Shown: positions 40,556-49,477, counted from the stretch's first letter. The stretch is 61,854 bases of DNA from Blautia sp. An81 (GCF_002161285.1 NZ_NFHH01000022.1:1-61854), one strand, 5' to 3'. Numbers and translations: made by a program. Notes: generated by a model from the sequence alone, not told the origin.

Positions 40556-42628
40556 CTATTTTCCAATAATCCAGAAAGCACCCTCACTTAAATCGCGCCC
40601 ATACGATGTGATCGTCTCCAGGCTGTATACTTGCCCACTCCGCTCACGGCTTGCGCAGTCGGCTATGGTGATGCCGCCATCCTCAGTTACCCCGGTCAGA
40701 ACAATGAAATGTCCGCTGCCGCTGCCAGTAATGGTATATGCTTCACAAATTTCGACTACCATTTTCCCTTCTTTCAATGATTGGACTACATACCCCATCC
40801 GGTCTTTCCCTACCCGTTCGCAGGTAAGGCCCCAATGATAAGCCGCATTTGTCGGAAAAGAATGTGCTGTTCCTACTCCGCTCACATATTCCCCATTTGC
40901 AATCGAATACTCACAAGTCATCTGGGGAGTTACGTTTTGCCCGGTTAAGGTCGATATGACAATCGCCATGGAAGTGGGACCGCAGCCGGCACCCCCGATG
41001 GTGCTTGTCCCATAAGGCATATTAGCCCATGGCTCCTCACCCTGATTATAGTACACAACCCGTTTCTGGCAGTTTTCTACCGTATCATAGGTAATAATGT
41101 CTCCGGAGGCATCAATGTTGTCCATATAGATGCCTCCCGAACTTGTCCCTCCCGTTACAAAATCTGTCCAGTGAAACAATGAGAAAAACGCGTTTTTCAG
41201 CGCGTCCACTCCATTTTGCAGCACTTCCAATACATCCAGCACCAGGTTAAAAAGCCCCTCATTGGTGACAAACTTATACTCATATCCGCCTCCCACATTT
41301 GTAAGCTGGGCATTCAGTATAAGGGCAAGGGTATATTCTACTTTCTGCGCTTTTTCTGTCCTGGTTTCTTCCCATACATCGGCGCCTTCTGCGAGCAGCT
41401 GATCGTAGAGGGTTTTCTCTATCTCTTGCCTGCCTTCTTCTGTCTGCCTGCAGTAGACGGTCTTTGTCACCTCAGCTTCCCTTTCATCGGTCACGGACCA
41501 ACTAAAAAAACTGCCAATCTCATTTTCCACTGTATCTTTCAAAATGGTGTAGGATTCTTGAAGTTTGGGGTCTGCCGCGTTGGTTTCATCCGATGTTTCC
41601 GGAACCGTCTGTCTCTCCTGGATCTGCACATATCCCAGTACATTTTTCACATACGCCTGCGTTTCCGGGTAGGGAGGGATCTGATATCCATACTCCACCA
41701 CTGCATTTGGACCAGCATTATAAGCAGCGATTGCAAGTTCAAGACCATTTGGATATGATTTAAACTGTTCAATGTTCTGCGCAATATATTTCGCTCCGCC
41801 CATAATATTCTGGTACGGATCATACGGGTCGGATACTCCAAGCCCTGCCGCCGTTGCAGGCATCAGCTGCATAAGCCCTATAGCCCCGGCCCCGGATACT
41901 ACATTCGGCTGGAAGCTGGATTCCACGAATGCCATGGCTTTTAAAAGCGCAACCGGGACATTATAAGTCCTTCCTGCCTCCTCAAAGTACGCATCATAGG
42001 GGCTACTAAGGTCCGTGGACATAACAAGACCCAGGCTGTTTTCATACCCAAGGAAGGAATAGATCGTGCCGTTGTCGCTTTTTTCTGCCATCAGCACCGC
42101 CAGATAATATCCCATGTTTCCTTTCAGCTTTGTTTCATATTCGTCTATCACCACAAGCTCATACCCGCCATAATGTTCTGCATGGTCTGCCTGAATCTCC
42201 TGCAGCTTCCTGTCCCGTTCCTGCTCAATCACCTCTTTGATCCCTGCCGCATACTGTTCATTCCCAAGGATTTCTTCTACCCGTGTCCTAAGATTAGAAA
42301 GCTGCGCAGATTGCGCCTCATTCGCATAGGAGTCCGCGTTCGCAAAACCAAGGTAGCTCAAAATAATCCCGATCATATTGGCAATAATGAACATCCACAT
42401 CCACAGAAACAGAAAAATTGCCGCGATTACCTTCCAAAATGTTTTACTGGTGACAATCGTACCTATAACTGCTCCCAGTGGTCCTGCCAATGCCGTTCCG
42501 GTTGCCGCCCCCGCTGCGGCTGCCCCGCTTTTTGCAGCCGCCGCTGCCGCATAGGCTGCCTGGGATGTGTGCGCTATATGATCGGTTCCTTCCTCCAGCG
42601 GTGAAGCATCCCTTTGTTCATCCTGCAT
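40556..42628 (-). CDS. VirB1-like cell-wall hydrolase (lytic transglycosylase + C39-like peptidase)
   Basis: 690 residues. One membrane helix (IAAIFLFLWMWMFIIANMIGII, about 70-90) after an Ala-rich cytoplasmic start; a lytic transglycosylase domain with the catalytic Glu in AFVESSFQPN and the GLMQLMPATA motif; then a C-terminal C39-like peptidase with Cys in GGAGCGPTSMA and His in GSGHFIVLTGV. Such two-domain proteins open the peptidoglycan for the channel, as in Tn916 Orf14. Start: ATG near 42626-42628, overlapping nothing, 12 bases after virB6. Confidence 0.87.
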   Translation of the reverse strand: MQDEQRDASPLEEGTDHIAHTSQAAYAAAAAAKSGAAAAGAATGTALAGPLGAVIGTIVTSKTFWKVIAAIFLFLWMWMFIIANMIGIILSYLGFANADSYANEAQSAQLSNLRTRVEEILGNEQYAAGIKEVIEQERDRKLQEIQADHAEHYGGYELVVIDEYETKLKGNMGYYLAVLMAEKSDNGTIYSFLGYENSLGLVMSTDLSSPYDAYFEEAGRTYNVPVALLKAMAFVESSFQPNVVSGAGAIGLMQLMPATAAGLGVSDPYDPYQNIMGGAKYIAQNIEQFKSYPNGLELAIAAYNAGPNAVVEYGYQIPPYPETQAYVKNVLGYVQIQERQTVPETSDETNAADPKLQESYTILKDTVENEIGSFFSWSVTDEREAEVTKTVYCRQTEEGRQEIEKTLYDQLLAEGADVWEETRTEKAQKVEYTLALILNAQLTNVGGGYEYKFVTNEGLFNLVLDVLEVLQNGVDALKNAFFSLFHWTDFVTGGTSSGGIYMDNIDASGDIITYDTVENCQKRVVYYNQGEEPWANMPYGTSTIGGAGCGPTSMAIVISTLTGQNVTPQMTCEYSIANGEYVSGVGTAHSFPTNAAYHWGLTCERVGKDRMGYVVQSLKEGKMVVEICEAYTITGSGSGHFIVLTGVTEDGGITIADCASRERSGQVYSLETITSYGRDLSEGAFWIIGK

Positions 42629-42640
42629 CTGCTCACCTCC

Positions 42641-44944
42641 TTAATAGGGAGGCCTGCCGTCCACAGGACGATTTCCCTTTCTGCCCTGCTGCCTGCGTTT
42701 TAGTTCTTCTCTTGATCTCGGTACTTCCCATGAGGAGCGGGAGGTTGTATGATCCGCTTGCCCCTCATCTCTGCCTGAAGGAATCGGCGCGGCAGGTTCC
42801 AGATGATCCATCTGGCCTTCTGCATCAGCATGTGACATCTCCTCATTATCAAAATCTTCTAAGGACGTGTCGAAATCTTCCATCTCTTCCTTTATCGTAG
42901 GATCATACTCACCTGCATGTCCCATTGAGTTTGAATGATTCTGGAGATTTCCGATACCAGCCTCCCATCCTTCCTGCCCGTCAGTATGGAGAGCTGATCG
43001 ATCCTGGGTATCTCCCATATGGTTTTCCTGTCCCTGGGTCTCATCCGCCTCACCCTCAGCATATGCGCCACCTTCTGTCATCCCTAGTCCAGCCAGGGTA
43101 GTTGCATCGGCCTGTCCCGGCATCCTGTCTGGTTCGTTAAATGTTCCGCTTCCTGCCTCTTGTTTTTCATCGCTGTAATTACCTATCCCGTCGGTGTCAA
43201 AATCGCCTCCTATTTCATCAATGATCCCTCCTGTCCCGTCAAATGTTCCTGCCGAAGCCATATGGCTCCCCGGCGTTTTCTGCCCCTGACTTTCAAGGCC
43301 TACATTTCCGAAAGAATCTCCAGCACTTCCATGAGATACCTCCTCTGCTTTCAAGCCGTTTTCCATCTCAATACTACTGCCTTCCAGTTCCATGATGCTA
43401 TCCTCTTCAGTATCTGAAAAGTCCTCTTCCACCGGATAATCGCCCAGTTCGCCAATTACGCCGCTCTCACTGCTTCCAGCATCAGTGCCCCATACTCCTG
43501 TCTGTCCTTCTCCCAAAATCCGAATATCATTTTGTGAAGTTCCCTCTCCATCCAGACTGGCTCCTGCTCCATTCGCGCCCTCTGGATAACCGGAGATTCC
43601 GGCCACATCCATTGACATGAATGCCTGCGCGCCTTCCATCGTCTGGTTTCCAGCCGTTTCCTGTCCTGTTTCTGGAACATACCCATTTTCGAATCCGGCA
43701 TTCCTCGATGCTTCCGTTTCTCCATTGTCGGTCCGGCTAAGCGGATTGCTCCCAGCATCACTGGTCACTCCCGAAGACATAATTCCAAGTTCTTCAAATA
43801 CACCCCCGGTTCCATTTTTCTCTCCATCCGTCGAATAACCTGTATTCAGACTGTCTGTGCTGGCATGATCCTGGCTGAAATCTTCATTCTCTGGCATATC
43901 TGACAAATCCATAGAAGCAGAAGTTTCCTCCCTCATAGGAATCGGCCCGGCAAAGCTCTCCGGCATACTGCTCCCACCTGCCGGACCAGAGGGATCTCTT
44001 CCCCCGTCCCCGGAGGTTGCGTTTCCGCTTCCTTCTCCTCCGTTACCCGAACTAAAACGTGAAAAGATACGGCTGGCTGCCATCACCAGTCCCATAGCCC
44101 CTAAGCCCGCAGAAGGACGCCCAAGATTCACGCCCAGGGAAGCCAAATAACTGTCCAGCTTAAAGGTAATTTTACAAAAGCCAACAAGGCAGAGGGTGGC
44201 TGCAAAAAACTTTGAAAATCCGTAACTGCTTGCCATCATATTTCCATAACCGGAAAGAAACATTTTCATACACCACGCATTTAAAATTATCAGCACCACC
44301 TGCCCTCCAAACATTTTTGCCCAGGAGGCCAGAATATTATTGGTTGCCTTTGATCCTCCGGTAGAAAAGGCTAAAGGGGCTGTATAAGAGAATACTCCCA
44401 ATAAAACATACCTCTCTGCAATCACGAACAGCATTTTAAAGTAGTTCCAAGCCACAACGAACTGCATAATCAACATCAGTATAGCAATGCTCAGGCTTCC
44501 GATCCCCAATGTTTCAGTAACCCCCTCCAAAGCCGATACATAGCCTGAAAAGCTCTCCACCTTGATTTCAGTGCCCGCCACCCATTGGTAGGGTGTTCCA
44601 GCGATTCTCAAAATATAATCCACGACTGGTTTGGCCGCAACAAGAAAAAACAGGGAGATTGCCGACCGTATCACCAGTTCTATCGGCTCCTCACCATTTA
44701 CGCTTTTCCCAAACATGGATTTGAACAACTGCCAGACCAGGATCAACAGCAGCAGGGCAATTCCCATTGGCACAATAACATTGTTATAAAGGACAGTAAC
44801 AATAGAAAACAGCTCCTCAAACAGTGACAGGTCACAGGACAGTAACTCCGTAAACATATCGGTTACCAGTTCCATCATATCCACAATGAATTGCGAACAG
44901 ATTTCCCTGATCCCGTCAATCAGTAGCTCTAATAGCCAACCCAT
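42641..44944 (-). CDS. VirB6/TrbL-like channel protein with long acidic tail
   Basis: 767 residues. Six or seven membrane segments in the first ~300 residues (for example IVPMGIALLLLILVWQLF, AISLFFLVAAKPVVDYIL, SIAILMLIMQFVVAWNYF, GQVVLIILNAWCMKMFL), typical of the VirB6 channel subunit, followed by ~440 residues of Gly/Ser/Glu/Asp-rich tail (from about 305), probably intracellular and flexible. This tail is much longer than in the usual VirB6 of Tn916-like elements. Within the transfer operon between the VirB2-like and VirB1-like genes. Confidence 0.8.
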   Translation of the reverse strand: MGWLLELLIDGIREICSQFIVDMMELVTDMFTELLSCDLSLFEELFSIVTVLYNNVIVPMGIALLLLILVWQLFKSMFGKSVNGEEPIELVIRSAISLFFLVAAKPVVDYILRIAGTPYQWVAGTEIKVESFSGYVSALEGVTETLGIGSLSIAILMLIMQFVVAWNYFKMLFVIAERYVLLGVFSYTAPLAFSTGGSKATNNILASWAKMFGGQVVLIILNAWCMKMFLSGYGNMMASSYGFSKFFAATLCLVGFCKITFKLDSYLASLGVNLGRPSAGLGAMGLVMAASRIFSRFSSGNGGEGSGNATSGDGGRDPSGPAGGSSMPESFAGPIPMREETSASMDLSDMPENEDFSQDHASTDSLNTGYSTDGEKNGTGGVFEELGIMSSGVTSDAGSNPLSRTDNGETEASRNAGFENGYVPETGQETAGNQTMEGAQAFMSMDVAGISGYPEGANGAGASLDGEGTSQNDIRILGEGQTGVWGTDAGSSESGVIGELGDYPVEEDFSDTEEDSIMELEGSSIEMENGLKAEEVSHGSAGDSFGNVGLESQGQKTPGSHMASAGTFDGTGGIIDEIGGDFDTDGIGNYSDEKQEAGSGTFNEPDRMPGQADATTLAGLGMTEGGAYAEGEADETQGQENHMGDTQDRSALHTDGQEGWEAGIGNLQNHSNSMGHAGEYDPTIKEEMEDFDTSLEDFDNEEMSHADAEGQMDHLEPAAPIPSGRDEGQADHTTSRSSWEVPRSREELKRRQQGRKGNRPVDGRPPY

Positions 44945-44974
44945 GTGCTACCCTTACAGGATCCCCTCCTTTCC

Positions 44975-45001
44975 AATGCCGGGAGAGCGCCGGCATTTGA
45001 T
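44975..45001 (-). other. Hairpin between the pilin-like gene and virB6
   Basis: AATGCCGG-CGCTCT-CCGGCATT, 8-bp perfect stem, 14 bases after the VirB2-like stop. No U-run; it could protect the upstream message or split the expression levels. Confidence 0.6.
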
Positions 45002-45013
45002 TCTTCTTGTGGA

Positions 45014-45415
45014 TTACGTCGCAGTAAACATGCTCTTTGGAATGAGTTTCTCTAAATACGCTACGATAGCGCCCAAGGTCATCAGGGCTGCCCAGCAAAT
45101 CACGATTCGTTTGAGCCAGGCCCGGGACTCATCTACCGTTCTGCCTGATTTAGAGAAATTCATCAGAAACAAGCATACCGCTGCACATACTACTGCTGCC
45201 ACTGTAGCAATTCCGGCAACATCCGTGTAGACAGTTTGCATAGCATTTTTAGCAGTTCCAAAAATATCCGTTGCAAAGACCGGCATCCCTGTCATGGCAA
45301 ACGCAGTAACCGATAAAAAGGCGACAAACGCAATTCGGGGAGCCAGAACAAGCCTCTGGTTCCCCGACATAGGATTTTTCTTTCCTGACTGTTTTGGTTT
45401 GACCTTTCCCGCCAA
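45014..45415 (-). CDS. VirB2/TrbC-like small membrane protein
   Basis: 133 residues: N-terminal basic stretch, a signal-like hydrophobic segment (AFVAFLSVTAFAMTGMPVFA), then two helices (AGIATVAAVVCAAVCLFLM and IVICWAALMTLGAIVAYL). This is the layout of pilin-like VirB2/TrbC and of the small membrane proteins at the head of Gram-positive T4SS operons. First gene after the promoter at 45539-45567. TTG start (45413-45415) with AAAGGAGGGATGTGA. Confidence 0.7.
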   Translation of the reverse strand: MAGKVKPKQSGKKNPMSGNQRLVLAPRIAFVAFLSVTAFAMTGMPVFATDIFGTAKNAMQTVYTDVAGIATVAAVVCAAVCLFLMNFSKSGRTVDESRAWLKRIVICWAALMTLGAIVAYLEKLIPKSMFTAT

Positions 45416-45449
45416 TCACATCCCTCCTTTCAAACTTAAAATTTGCCAT

Positions 45450-45476
45450 AAAAAAAGACAACCGCCTCGGTTGCCT
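45450..45476 (-). terminator. Leader terminator of the transfer operon
   Basis: CAACCG-AGG-CGGTTG type stem followed by TTTTTTT on the minus strand, 35 bases before the first gene. Upstream are further hairpins (CATG/CATG and TGTGG/CCACA), so attenuation is likely. Confidence 0.7.
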
Positions 45477-45538
45477 CACCCGTAAAATCCTGTGGCTCTC
45501 CACATGCGTCTTGCACATGCACAAAACTTTACTTTATC

Positions 45539-45567
45539 ATTGTATAAAGTTTAAAATCATCTGTCAA
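45539..45567 (-). promoter_or_regulatory. Promoter of the transfer operon
   Basis: -35 TTGACA (45562-45567), 17-base spacer, -10 TACAAT (45539-45544) on the minus strand. Confidence 0.75.
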
Positions 45568-45596
45568 TATCAGAACAATCGCAATGCAGACGCATT

Positions 45597-46094
45597 TTAA
45601 TCGCATTTTGTTCCCTGACTCGAAAATCCTACTGCATGTTGAACCATTTTTACAAAAGAATGTTCGAAATTTGCGTCTTCCTCTTTCTTCCGCTTTTTGG
45701 GTCCTTTCAAATGGTTTTTCCCGGAAGCCTGCCTTGCTTTCCTGGCAAAATGACGCTCCATTAGCATTCTTTCGATATTTTCATTGGTATACCATTTCCC
45801 TGACTGATGGATCGCATATGCCTTTTTCCCCAGGGCCATTGCAGCCACGCCATAATCCTGTGTTACCACAATATCCCCCTCCCGGCACAGGTTAATCAAG
45901 GCATAATCCACTGCATCAGCTCCAGCCCCCACCACTTTTACGGTACTATAGGCAGATTCCAATACATGGTTTGTGTCACAAAGAAGCGTAACCGGAAGGC
46001 GATATTTTTCTGCGACGCTCTCCACGATTTTTATAACCGGACAGGCATCGGCATCTACAAAGATCCGTGCATGACGCTCATTTTCCAACTCCAT
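45597..46094 (-). CDS. YaiI/YqxD-family (DUF188) protein
   Basis: 165 residues with the family signature [12 protein letters not shown] near the start (residues 9-20), then [17 protein letters not shown] and [11 protein letters not shown]-like NYN-type fold, a putative nuclease with acidic active site (DAD). Overlaps the macro-domain gene by 17 bases, so it is translated from the same message. The physiological role of the family is unclear. Confidence 0.85.
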   Translation of the reverse strand: MELENERHARIFVDADACPVIKIVESVAEKYRLPVTLLCDTNHVLESAYSTVKVVGAGADAVDYALINLCREGDIVVTQDYGVAAMALGKKAYAIHQSGKWYTNENIERMLMERHFARKARQASGKNHLKGPKKRKKEEDANFEHSFVKMVQHAVGFSSQGTKCD

Positions 46095-46599
46095 ATTTTT
46101 TCACTTCCAACTGATAGATATTCTCTGTGCGTTCATCAAACAGCACCCACATCACAATGTCCAGCTGATCCGGATGCTCCTTTAAAAAATCCGTTACCGT
46201 CCTTACCGCGATCTGTGCGGCAAGCTGGACAGGGAAATGGTAAACTCCAGTGGAAATAGATGGGAAAGCAATCGACCGTATCCCATGCTCTACAGCAACT
46301 GACAGGGAATTCCGATAGCAGTCTGCTAAAAGTTTTTCCTCTCCATGATCTCCACCGCGCCATACCGGGCCTACTGTGTGGATCACGTATTTGCATGGAA
46401 GCTTATAAGCACCTGTTATTTTCGCTTCCCCCGTTTTACATCCATTCAGCGTCCTGCATTCCTCCAGCAGCTGTTTCCCTGCAGCGCGGTGAATGGCTCC
46501 GTCAACGCCTCCCCCTCCAAGCAGGCTGGTGTTCGCCGCATTTACAATCGCAGTCACGGTATCAATTTTGGTTATGTCCCCTCTCACTGCCAGTAACAT
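46078..46599 (-). CDS. Macro-domain protein (O-acetyl-ADP-ribose deacetylase-like)
   Basis: 173 residues: [35 protein letters not shown] (7-41) is the ADP-ribose-binding signature and [12 protein letters not shown] the second loop. It would remove ADP-ribose or bind it. Macro domains in mobile elements can reverse ADP-ribosylation, including that of host defences, but this is an inference. The ATG at 46597-46599 lies 6 bases after AAAGGAGG. Confidence 0.87.
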   Translation of the reverse strand: MLLAVRGDITKIDTVTAIVNAANTSLLGGGGVDGAIHRAAGKQLLEECRTLNGCKTGEAKITGAYKLPCKYVIHTVGPVWRGGDHGEEKLLADCYRNSLSVAVEHGIRSIAFPSISTGVYHFPVQLAAQIAVRTVTDFLKEHPDQLDIVMWVLFDERTENIYQLEVKKYGVGK

Positions 46600-46649
46600 C
46601 AACATCCTCCTTTTCCATATCCTAGACGATCTCCGGATTCTTACCCAGC

Positions 46650-46991
46650 TTAGTGGAGCCTTTCCTCTACTAATTCATAGCTCCTGTCCAAAAAATCCAG
46701 AACCGTTGCTTCGCTGACCGATCCATCAAGCGGAATGGAAACCCAATTTCCGTCTTCCGCGTTCCGATCAGGCAGCAATCCCTGGATTTTTACCAAAGAA
46801 CCCATAACAGCCGGATCATACTGCACTTCCAGGATTTCGTTTTCCCCGTAATCTTCCCTTTTAAGCACCGCATAACACTCTTTTGATGTGCTCATCCGCA
46901 GCGCCACATAGGCCGGATGGTGTTCCCACAGATATTCCGGAACCGTCCCATATACTTTTTTTACATATTGAAATATATCTTGCCGTTCCAA
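46650..46991 (-). CDS. MmcQ/YjbR-family protein
   Basis: 113 residues: [26 protein letters not shown], a small wHTH-like beta-alpha fold with the [10 protein letters not shown] stretch typical of YjbR. TTG start at 46989-46991 with ATAGGAGG upstream; that ribosome site overlaps the shifted stop of the upstream zinc-ribbon gene. Biochemical role of the family is not known to me. Confidence 0.75.
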   Translation of the reverse strand: MERQDIFQYVKKVYGTVPEYLWEHHPAYVALRMSTSKECYAVLKREDYGENEILEVQYDPAVMGSLVKIQGLLPDRNAEDGNWVSIPLDGSVSEATVLDFLDRSYELVEERLH

Positions 46992-47009
46992 CGCCGTTCC
47001 TCCTATCGT

Positions 47010-47421
47010 ACCTTACAGTCAGAGCTAAAATACATATCACAGGAATCACAGGAAAAGATATCTTTCCCATCCTCCGATGCCGTCATGGACACAACCCCCC
47101 CCCGCAAAATGGGCAGACTGTGGTTTCTCCGGCCCGCAGCCGATCCATCAGCTTAATGAACCCCTGGGCGTCCCTCTTTTGATTGCACTGTTCCACCCAG
47201 TCACTCCCCAGGGCTCTTTTTAGCTTACCGTCAATGAGAAACACTTCTGTCCCCTCTGTGATCTCCTCTCGGTACAAAGCTGCGTCCTCTGTCTCAATGA
47301 CACGCTCTTTTCCACTTTCCGAGCATAGCCTTACCTGAACCATATCCGTCTGTCCTTCCGCCCGTTCTTCGCATCCATAGTCCCTTTCGAAGATCTCAAT
47401 AACCTTATATTTTTCCTGCAT
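47010..47421 (-). pseudogene. Small protein with C-terminal zinc ribbon, frameshifted in a G9 run
   Basis: Starting MQEKYKVIEIFERDYGCEER, the open frame reads 112 residues to CPFCGGGLCP and stops at 47083. The nine-C run at 47095-47103 (G on the minus strand) shifts the frame; with ten or seven G it continues VVSMTASEDGKDIFSCDSCDM and ends near 47010, giving a second CXXC. Thus a four-cysteine zinc ribbon is broken by a homopolymer. It is either slippage-based phase variation or a sequencing error. Located between deformylase and YjbR genes. Confidence 0.65.
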
Positions 47422-47432
47422 AGTCCCTCTCC

Positions 47433-47843
47433 TTAAATCAGAATCCCCTGCAGATGGTCGCATTCATGCTGGATGATCTGAGCGATCCAGCCACTGTAAT
47501 CCTGCCGCTGCTTTTTCAAGTGAATATCCTGATATTCTACTGTAATCTGCCGGTATCTTTTGCATTTCCTTGTCCCCTCCAGGGAAAGGCAGCCTTCCTC
47601 TGTCTCATAGGGGCCTGCATGTTTTACGATCCTCGGATTATACATCAGTACTTCCGCAAATCCCATCTGGACTGCGATTATATTTTTCCGGACACCGATC
47701 ATATTAGCTGCCATGCCAACGCAATCCTCTTTATGTGCTCTTAATGTGTCCAGCAAATCCAATGCTGTCTGCTGGTCCGCTTCTGTCGCCGGCTCTGATT
47801 TCTGTCCGAGGAACCAGACGTCATTTACAATCTGCCTTACCAT
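47433..47843 (-). CDS. def: Peptide deformylase
   Basis: 136 residues. The three deformylase motifs are present: GMAANMIGV (motif 1, GXGXAAXQ-like but with Met/Asn changes), EEGCLSL (motif 2, metal Cys) and QHECDHLQGIL (motif 3, HEXXH). The enzyme removes the formyl group from nascent proteins. A second, small deformylase on a mobile element may add actinonin resistance or serve translation of cargo, but this is not shown. ATG at 47841-47843 with AAGGAT; the GTG six codons earlier has none. Confidence 0.85.
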   Translation of the reverse strand: MVRQIVNDVWFLGQKSEPATEADQQTALDLLDTLRAHKEDCVGMAANMIGVRKNIIAVQMGFAEVLMYNPRIVKHAGPYETEEGCLSLEGTRKCKRYRQITVEYQDIHLKKQRQDYSGWIAQIIQHECDHLQGILI

Positions 47844-47966
47844 ATCCCTATCATCCTTCACATATCACAGGCAATAGGTCAACCTGCATCATCTTGTCGT
47901 TCCTACCTTCTTCTCCCAAATACAAAATAGCGATGGGGCAGCTATGCCGCCCTTCATAAAGTATTC

Positions 47967-48181
47967 TTAATGTTGTACCATTTCCAATACATTGTTTTCT
48001 TCCAAGATCTTCTCTACCTGCTTCACGGATAGACCCATTTTCCCGGCAATTTCTTCCGGCGTCATTCCGTCCTCATAGCGAGCCAGAATTTTCCCATTCA
48101 CTATGCCTTCTTTTATTCCTTCTTTTATTCCTTTTTTATGCCTTCTTTTTCTAATTCTTCCAACGCTCTGCACATATTCAT
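47967..48181 (-). pseudogene. Stand-alone Rpn C-terminal module, copy 3 (frameshifted)
   Basis: Same start as the other modules (MNMCRALEELEKEGIKK from ATG 48179-48181 with GGAGGCAGG before it), but six A instead of seven in the tract after GGCAT cause a stop; the rest (KEGIKEGIVNGKILARYEDG ... KILEENNVLEMV) is open in the next frame to 47967. A decayed third copy of the C-terminal module of the 48503-49477 gene. Confidence 0.7.
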
Positions 48182-48249
48182 CCTGCCTCCTAAACGCAGA
48201 ATAAAGAAAACATTGGGGCAGCTGCGCCGCCCATTAAAATTTAGATGAT

Positions 48250-48435
48250 TTACACCATTGCCAATACTTTGTTTTCTTCCAATACCTTTTCCACCTGCTC
48301 CACAGACAGACCCATTTTTTCTGCAATTTTCTCCGGCTTCATTCCATCCTCATAGCGAGCCAGAATTTTCCCATTCACTATGCCTTTTTTTATACCTTCT
48401 TTCTCTAATTCTTCCAACGCTCTGCACATATTCAT
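48250..48435 (-). CDS. Stand-alone Rpn C-terminal module, copy 2 (RpnS-like)
   Basis: 61 residues, MNMCRALEELEKEGIKKGIVN ... AEKMGLSVEQVEKVLEENK, intact. Its ATG at 48433-48435 has AGGAGGCAGG upstream, the same sequence that codes KGGR in the full-length gene. It repeats the end of the 48503-49477 protein almost exactly, with one KEGI repeat fewer. In E. coli RpnA-type genes, a short intragenic product of the same region inhibits the toxic full-length nuclease; here an equivalent appears as a separate gene. Confidence 0.75.
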   Translation of the reverse strand: MNMCRALEELEKEGIKKGIVNGKILARYEDGMKPEKIAEKMGLSVEQVEKVLEENKVLAMV

Positions 48436-48439
48436 CCTG

Positions 48440-48500
48440 CCTCCTAAACGCAGAATAAAGAAAACATTGGGGCAGCAATGCCGCCCCAATAAATTAGATA
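48440..48500 (-). repeat. Hairpin and spacer between Rpn modules
   Basis: Each module is followed by a near-identical spacer: TTGGGGCGGCATTGCTGCCCCAA hairpin then TGTTTTCTTT, then the ribosome site of the next module. The hairpin can act as a terminator. Related copies at about 48205-48235 and 47935-47955 show the same GGGGCAGC core. Confidence 0.6.
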
Positions 48501-48502
48501 AT

Positions 48503-49477
48503 TTACACCATTGCCAATACTTTGTTTTCTTCCAATACCTTTTCTACCTGCTCCACAGGCAGACCCATTTTTTCTGCAATTTCTTCCGGCGTCATTCCGT
48601 CCTCATAGCGGGCCAGAATTTTCCCATTCACTATGCCTTCTTTTATTCCTTCTTTTATTCCTTTTTTTATGCCTTCTTTTTCTAATTCTTCCAACGCTCT
48701 GCACATATTCATCCTGCCTCCTTTTCTTTCCAAGGCTTGATCAACAAGTTTCGGCGAGTCGGTGATCGCCCCGATTACAAGTCCAAGCTCCGAATCAATT
48801 TCCTTGCTCTGATATACGTTTGCAATCTCTTCGTAATTCTTCTTATAGATATTCCGGCATATTTCAAAAACGGTTTGTACATCCGTATTATGGAACTGGA
48901 GCTGTTCGCTGTCCCTTACCTGGATGAGATTCATTTTGTAATCGTTGACCACTGGCTTCAGCTCTTCTGGAATCTTCAGCATATCCATCAAGGAGAATGG
49001 GCCATCCCACTCACGCTCCCCATAGTATACGCAAAGCGTCACCATAGGATGCAGGCGGTCCTCCCTGCGGAACCCGGAAAGGAATTCCTCCGAACCGTCC
49101 CAGTGCCCTTCCTCTTTATTCCGTTTCGCAACTTCCTGGTACTCCTTCAGATACCCAAAGGCATCTCCCACCATAAGCCGCAAAGGCATTCCAAAATGCA
49201 CATGCTGCTGGTTCTCCAAGCCAAGTATTACAAATTCAACACCGTTTGAGCTCTTCTTGATCACATCCAATATTTTCTGGACGGTTTCCATATGGCTGCC
49301 CAATTTCAGAATAGAGGAAATGTCGGTATCGGATTCCTCTAATTCTTCCGGACGGATTATATTTTTGCCCTGAAACAAGGCTGCGTTAAATAAATCAGCA
49401 AACCGCGCATTATCCCGCCAGAACTCTTTCAATACCGTATCTGCTTTTATTTTATTTTTTGCGGCCGTAGTTATCAC
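48503..49477 (-). CDS. Rpn-family PD-(D/E)XK nuclease-like protein
   Basis: 324 residues of the Rpn/transposase-like PDDEXK family: FWRDNARFADLFNAALFQGK (18-37), then EFVILGLENQQHVHFGMPLRLMVGD (acid/Glu-X-X active-site type, about 100-125) and YYGEREWDGPFSLMDML. The C-terminal ~70 residues from MNMCRALEELEKEGI contain KEGIKKGI repeats and an RYEDGMTPEEIAEKMGL helix-turn-helix-like end. This C-terminal module is repeated twice downstream as independent genes. GTG start after AGAAGG. Rpn proteins are recombination-promoting nucleases, reported as toxic antiphage proteins. Confidence 0.8.
   Translation of the reverse strand: MITTAAKNKIKADTVLKEFWRDNARFADLFNAALFQGKNIIRPEELEESDTDISSILKLGSHMETVQKILDVIKKSSNGVEFVILGLENQQHVHFGMPLRLMVGDAFGYLKEYQEVAKRNKEEGHWDGSEEFLSGFRREDRLHPMVTLCVYYGEREWDGPFSLMDMLKIPEELKPVVNDYKMNLIQVRDSEQLQFHNTDVQTVFEICRNIYKKNYEEIANVYQSKEIDSELGLVIGAITDSPKLVDQALERKGGRMNMCRALEELEKEGIKKGIKEGIKEGIVNGKILARYEDGMTPEEIAEKMGLPVEQVEKVLEENKVLAMV

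Noticed and set aside
47930..48720. Repeats near 48 kb as CRISPR
   Set aside because: Units of ~250 bp encode the same protein module; there are no short spacers.
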